This document shows positions 61,226-64,000 of a DNA stretch of 64,000 nucleotides, piece after piece; positions within the stretch are counted from its first letter, which is position 1, and every line of letters begins with the position of its first letter. The notes beneath the pieces were generated by a model that searched no databases, was not told where the DNA came from, and saw only the letters and a list, made by a program, of their open reading frames with translations. Source of the DNA: Promethearchaeota archaeon (lineage in GTDB: Archaea > Asgardarchaeota > Lokiarchaeia > Sigyniarchaeales > SOKP01); contig RDOA01000013.1 of NCBI GenBank assembly GCA_011364925.1, positions 16,205 through 80,204 of the forward strand, given 5' to 3'. Both the position numbers and the translations under genes were made by a program.

Positions 61226-62917
61226 TTAAAAGGTAAAAACAAAATAAATTGCAACATATAACATTGCTCCGAAAATCAACAATATTATAGCTGTCATTCT
61301 TATTAGAAAAGTTTTTTTCAAATCAGCGTGTAAAGCATCCTTTGGGAATTTTATTAAACTGCGATAATATTTTGAAACTAGATTTTTCTCATTCAATTTT
61401 AGTGTAATCGGTATTCTATAAGTGATGGTTTGAGTCTTTACTTCAATTACATCGATAGGAAGGCATAGGAACAGAGAAATGATAACGATTATACTTATCC
61501 ATAATGCTGTACTGATTAAATTATCCAGTAGTAAATTAATTGTATCAGCAATTAACCATCCCTCTAATTGTTGCACTGTTAAGAAAACTAACAATCCACT
61601 TATTCCAAAAATATCAAAGAAATCTAATTTCCGGAACCATTTTGTTACTTTTATGGAATCTACATTATTAGCACCAACATAATGAAATTTGTTGCTGAAA
61701 ATTCGTCTAAACCGAAATTTTTTTAAGGCTTTGCTATATTGTAGAGTATCCCCCCCCTTTTTACTGAAATCATAGAATAAGCTTTTTACTAATAGCATTA
61801 TGCCGTACATTAAAGCGACCCACCATACTAAAGGACCAAATAAGATCATCTGTGTCAACATGAGAATCGCTATTATAATTAAAAGCAATCCAAATACCAA
61901 ATTAAATAGTTGAAAATTAGACGAACTTACTTCCGAAAATAAATTATTATCTGTTCCGACCTCAATGTCTCGCAAATTTGGAGAACACTCTAAAAATTCA
62001 CTAAAATCTTCCTTAAATTGAGATTGCCTAAATTTAATAGGAGATAACCACATTTCATAAAGTTTATCTGTCGTTGCTATTTCAAAGTAATTCTGTGGGA
62101 ATAAGATTAATATACCTAAAGCGCTTATATCCAAAATTGAGAGTATTAGAAAGGTCCATGACAAGACAAAATCTGGACCTGCTCGTTCGGCATTAAATAA
62201 CGGAATTGCTGTCGTAAACTGTAATACAATAAACGGGATGAAAAGTATAATCCAAATAAGTTTCGGACCTATATGATTGTTTTGATATCGAACGACTTCG
62301 ATGTCTCTCTTAGGAATTTCTGTTAACCAAGGAAATCCAGGTCTCAATTCATAAAAAAAGAGAAAATTCTTTGATTTAGAAAAAATACCTCCAAATTGAC
62401 TTAGAAAGAAATAAATTAACAAACTAAATCCTGTTATTAACATAGGAAGGCCAGTAACATAAAACCAAGATGGACCTCCGAGAAAAATAGCACTTCCCAA
62501 CTTGATTTCGTGACCTACATCATCTCCAAAAATAACATAAGATATAATTCCGTTTGTAATTAACAGTATCGCAGCAATTAGCCTTGATAGAGCTAGTGAA
62601 CTAAAGTTAATATGATAATCGACGGGTTCCCTTAAATCCCGCATCTTTTTAATTGTTAGAGAATTTTCCCGTAAATAATATGACGCTATGAAAAATTTTG
62701 AGGTAATAATTCCTCCAAATATAATGATTATAACATCTATGATTAGTGATAAGTTAAAACCGTTGAGAGTTATCTCAAAATCAAATCCGATAAAAGTAAA
62801 CAAACATCCCAGAAAAATAATTAACAGACCTATTGAGAGAAAAATATACCTTAAAATTCGCTTCTTTGGATGTATTAATTTTAAATTTTCAATTTCTCTC
62901 TCTGATAATATAGCCAT
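61226..62917 (-). CDS. Multi-span membrane protein, unknown
   Basis: About 563 residues with roughly 11 hydrophobic segments. Large polar loops fall around residues 195-215, 280-330 and 385-420. No ABC, channel or transferase motif is evident. The ATG at 62917 is preferred; a GTG three codons upstream is possible. Base run CCCCCCC near 61751-61757 encodes part of a loop and could be a slippage site. It precedes the IscU-like operon on the same strand by 60 bases and could be in the same transcript. Confidence 0.65.
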   Translation of the reverse strand: MAILSEREIENLKLIHPKKRILRYIFLSIGLLIIFLGCLFTFIGFDFEITLNGFNLSLIIDVIIIIFGGIITSKFFIASYYLRENSLTIKKMRDLREPVDYHINFSSLALSRLIAAILLITNGIISYVIFGDDVGHEIKLGSAIFLGGPSWFYVTGLPMLITGFSLLIYFFLSQFGGIFSKSKNFLFFYELRPGFPWLTEIPKRDIEVVRYQNNHIGPKLIWIILFIPFIVLQFTTAIPLFNAERAGPDFVLSWTFLILSILDISALGILILFPQNYFEIATTDKLYEMWLSPIKFRQSQFKEDFSEFLECSPNLRDIEVGTDNNLFSEVSSSNFQLFNLVFGLLLIIIAILMLTQMILFGPLVWWVALMYGIMLLVKSLFYDFSKKGGDTLQYSKALKKFRFRRIFSNKFHYVGANNVDSIKVTKWFRKLDFFDIFGISGLLVFLTVQQLEGWLIADTINLLLDNLISTALWISIIVIISLFLCLPIDVIEVKTQTITYRIPITLKLNEKNLVSKYYRSLIKFPKDALHADLKKTFLIRMTAIILLIFGAMLYVAIYFVFTF

Positions 62918-63000
62918 CGAAACCACACAATTAAATATTAATTAATAATACAAATTTTGATTTTATCTTTAATAAAACTTCAATTTTAATTGAGCTAAAA

Positions 63001-63477
63001 ATGGATTTTAAATACTTTCGTGAAGGCTTAATCTCATTATCAACGATTTTATTCATTATTTCTTTGACATTTTTGTTTAGCTCAATTTTATTAAAACCTT
63101 ATATCGCTTTAGAACCAAATGATAGAGATTTCATTATTATTTTGACAACCACGAATATGGTGTTTTGTATTTACTACTTAATTGAAGCTATCAGATTTGA
63201 AAAGATCTATAAACTGGAAGAAAAACATATTCGAAGGTTCGGAATACGTATTGGAATTGTGTCTATCTTATATTTACCTCATATTTTCCTTTTTTTTACG
63301 CTTTTATTGTTGGATTTACACAATTTACAAGTTATGATGATATGGTTAAGTCTTATAATACAGGGGCTCTTACTAGGACTGCTTTTCAAAGAAACCTACG
63401 ATCTTCTCTTAAAAAGAGAGGATGAGAGAAAGTTTGAAATTAACCAGAATAGAGAAATTTATTTAGAGCGGAAATAA
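63001..63477 (+). CDS. Four-span membrane protein, unknown
   Basis: A 158-residue protein with four hydrophobic segments (about 12-32, 43-62, 82-104, 110-132) and a charged C-terminal tail (LLKREDERKFEINQNREIYLERK). No family recognised. It lies between a multi-span membrane protein on the other strand and the edge-truncated coiled-coil gene. Confidence 0.6.
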   Translation: MDFKYFREGLISLSTILFIISLTFLFSSILLKPYIALEPNDRDFIIILTTTNMVFCIYYLIEAIRFEKIYKLEEKHIRRFGIRIGIVSILYLPHIFLFFTLLLLDLHNLQVMMIWLSLIIQGLLLGLLFKETYDLLLKREDERKFEINQNREIYLERK

Positions 63478-63512
63478 AGATATGAAATGCTTAAAGTTAT
63501 CTTCCTATTATA

Positions 63513-64000
63513 TTATTGTTTAGTGGTTTGTGCTAGTTTTTCTATTGCAGTATCTATCATTTTAAGTTTAGTCGAATATTTTTCCATCAGTTCAGCGAAC
63601 TTTTCCACATCAAGTTCTTTGTTTTCATTTAACACTTTCAATTCATTAATCGTTCTTACTATTCCTGCCTTTTTATCTATTAATCTCTCTCGTTTACTAT
63701 AAGGTATTTTCTGTTCGATTTTCTTTTTCTGAAAAGATTTGAATCTCTTGATGTTTAAATCTTTAGGTACGAATTTGGTTAAGTATATTGTACTTTTTGG
63801 GACAAACGGCGCTAGATTCTCGGGGATAAGGATTATAGGTTCAGGATCCTGTATCCGTTTAATCTCGTCATACTCTAAAGGTTCAAAGTTAAACTCTTTC
63901 ATGATATCCTTAACAACGGATAAATTAAGCTTGACATTATTTCTCTCTTCATTTGATATATCAGAAACGCTATTGAGCATTTCGTTCCAAATTTCCTCTG
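63513..64000 (-). CDS. Coiled-coil protein, cut by right window edge
   Basis: The frame is open beyond the first ATG (63980) to the window edge, so the gene probably begins outside. The visible part, about 162 residues, has a PEPIILIPENLAPFVPKST stretch and a C-terminal helical half (DKKAGIVRTINELKVLNE to IDTAIEKLAQ) that looks like a coiled coil. No family is recognised. It could be a long structural or DNA-associated protein. Confidence 0.6.
   Translation of the reverse strand, partial: EEIWNEMLNSVSDISNEERNNVKLNLSVVKDIMKEFNFEPLEYDEIKRIQDPEPIILIPENLAPFVPKSTIYLTKFVPKDLNIKRFKSFQKKKIEQKIPYSKRERLIDKKAGIVRTINELKVLNENKELDVEKFAELMEKYSTKLKMIDTAIEKLAQTTKQ

Noticed and set aside
63487..63702. Plus-strand ORF next to the right-edge gene
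   Set aside because: It lies within the coding region of the minus-strand coiled-coil gene and looks like a hydrophobic shadow frame.
1..64000. CRISPR array, IS element, tRNA or rRNA gene
   Set aside because: No regularly spaced direct repeats, transposase-like ORF with terminal repeats, or T-loop-like GGTTCGAATCC pattern was found by reading. Short or divergent tRNAs could be missed.

Overview
This window reads as a chromosomal segment of an Asgard archaeon, most likely of the Lokiarchaeia type; the lineage is inferred from gene content only. It is A+T-rich and has archaeal information-processing genes: TBP, thermosome, Alba, archaeal-type AspRS and ArgRS, type II methionine aminopeptidase, Pth2, TruD, deoxyhypusine synthase, and ribosomal proteins eL38 and eL40. 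It also has genes that resemble eukaryotic signature proteins: three Ras/Rab-like small GTPases, a profilin-like protein, a JAMM (Rpn11/CSN5-type) protease, a V4R/TRAPP-like protein and a longin-like protein. No ubiquitin, E1/E2, ESCRT or actin gene is visible.

Layout. 1-2000: TPR protein (cut by the left edge), O-phosphoseryl-tRNA(Sec) kinase and a GIY-YIG protein. 2200-6300: winged-helix protein, DegT-type aminotransferase, acylphosphatase, a GTPase, and TBP with an acidic N-terminal tail behind a multi-TATA upstream region. 6400-7800 (minus): V4R protein, a thioredoxin whose start is disrupted, and a second GTPase. 8000-11600: CinA-type amidohydrolase, MFS transporter, M29 aminopeptidase, longin-like protein. 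11600-15200 (minus): argS, agmatinase and deoxyhypusine synthase, a compact run linking arginine, polyamine and hypusine. 15300-21500: aminotransferase facing a Gfo/Idh/MocA oxidoreductase, a reductive-dehalogenase-like Fe-S protein, GYD and Lin0512 proteins, Tag glycosylase, glycosidase-like TIM barrel. 21600-27300: an atypical GTPase, a winged-helix regulator without an ordinary start codon, two tandem acyl-CoA synthetases. 27400-38800: a large surface-anchored protein and many membrane proteins, with an ABC/FtsX pair, the profilin-like gene and an HDAC-family deacetylase among them.

38900-46500: alpha/beta hydrolase, a decayed-looking stretch with a possible micro-ORF, thermosome, LLM oxidoreductase, small unknowns and a surface beta-lactamase-fold hydrolase. 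46500-54300: translation genes (eL40; eL38, Zn/KH-like protein, pth2, truD; aspS, map), a solitary DNA methyltransferase and a sugar/choline-type nucleotidyltransferase. 54286-54897 is a gene-poor stretch with a 44-codon fragment. 54900-64000: cyclophilin-like protein, VTT-family membrane protein, small Zn protein with Alba, JAMM protease, UPF0200 kinase, PRPP synthetase, an overlapping three-gene operon with a cysteine-poor IscU/NifU-like protein, multi-span membrane proteins and an edge-truncated coiled-coil protein.

Most genes look like vertically inherited core or lineage-specific genes. I see no insertion sequence, CRISPR array, rRNA or tRNA gene. The best leads are the IscU-like operon, the JAMM and profilin genes, the reductive-dehalogenase-like protein without a Tat signal, the altered catalytic residues of the third GTPase, and two genes whose coding frame runs upstream of any canonical start codon.
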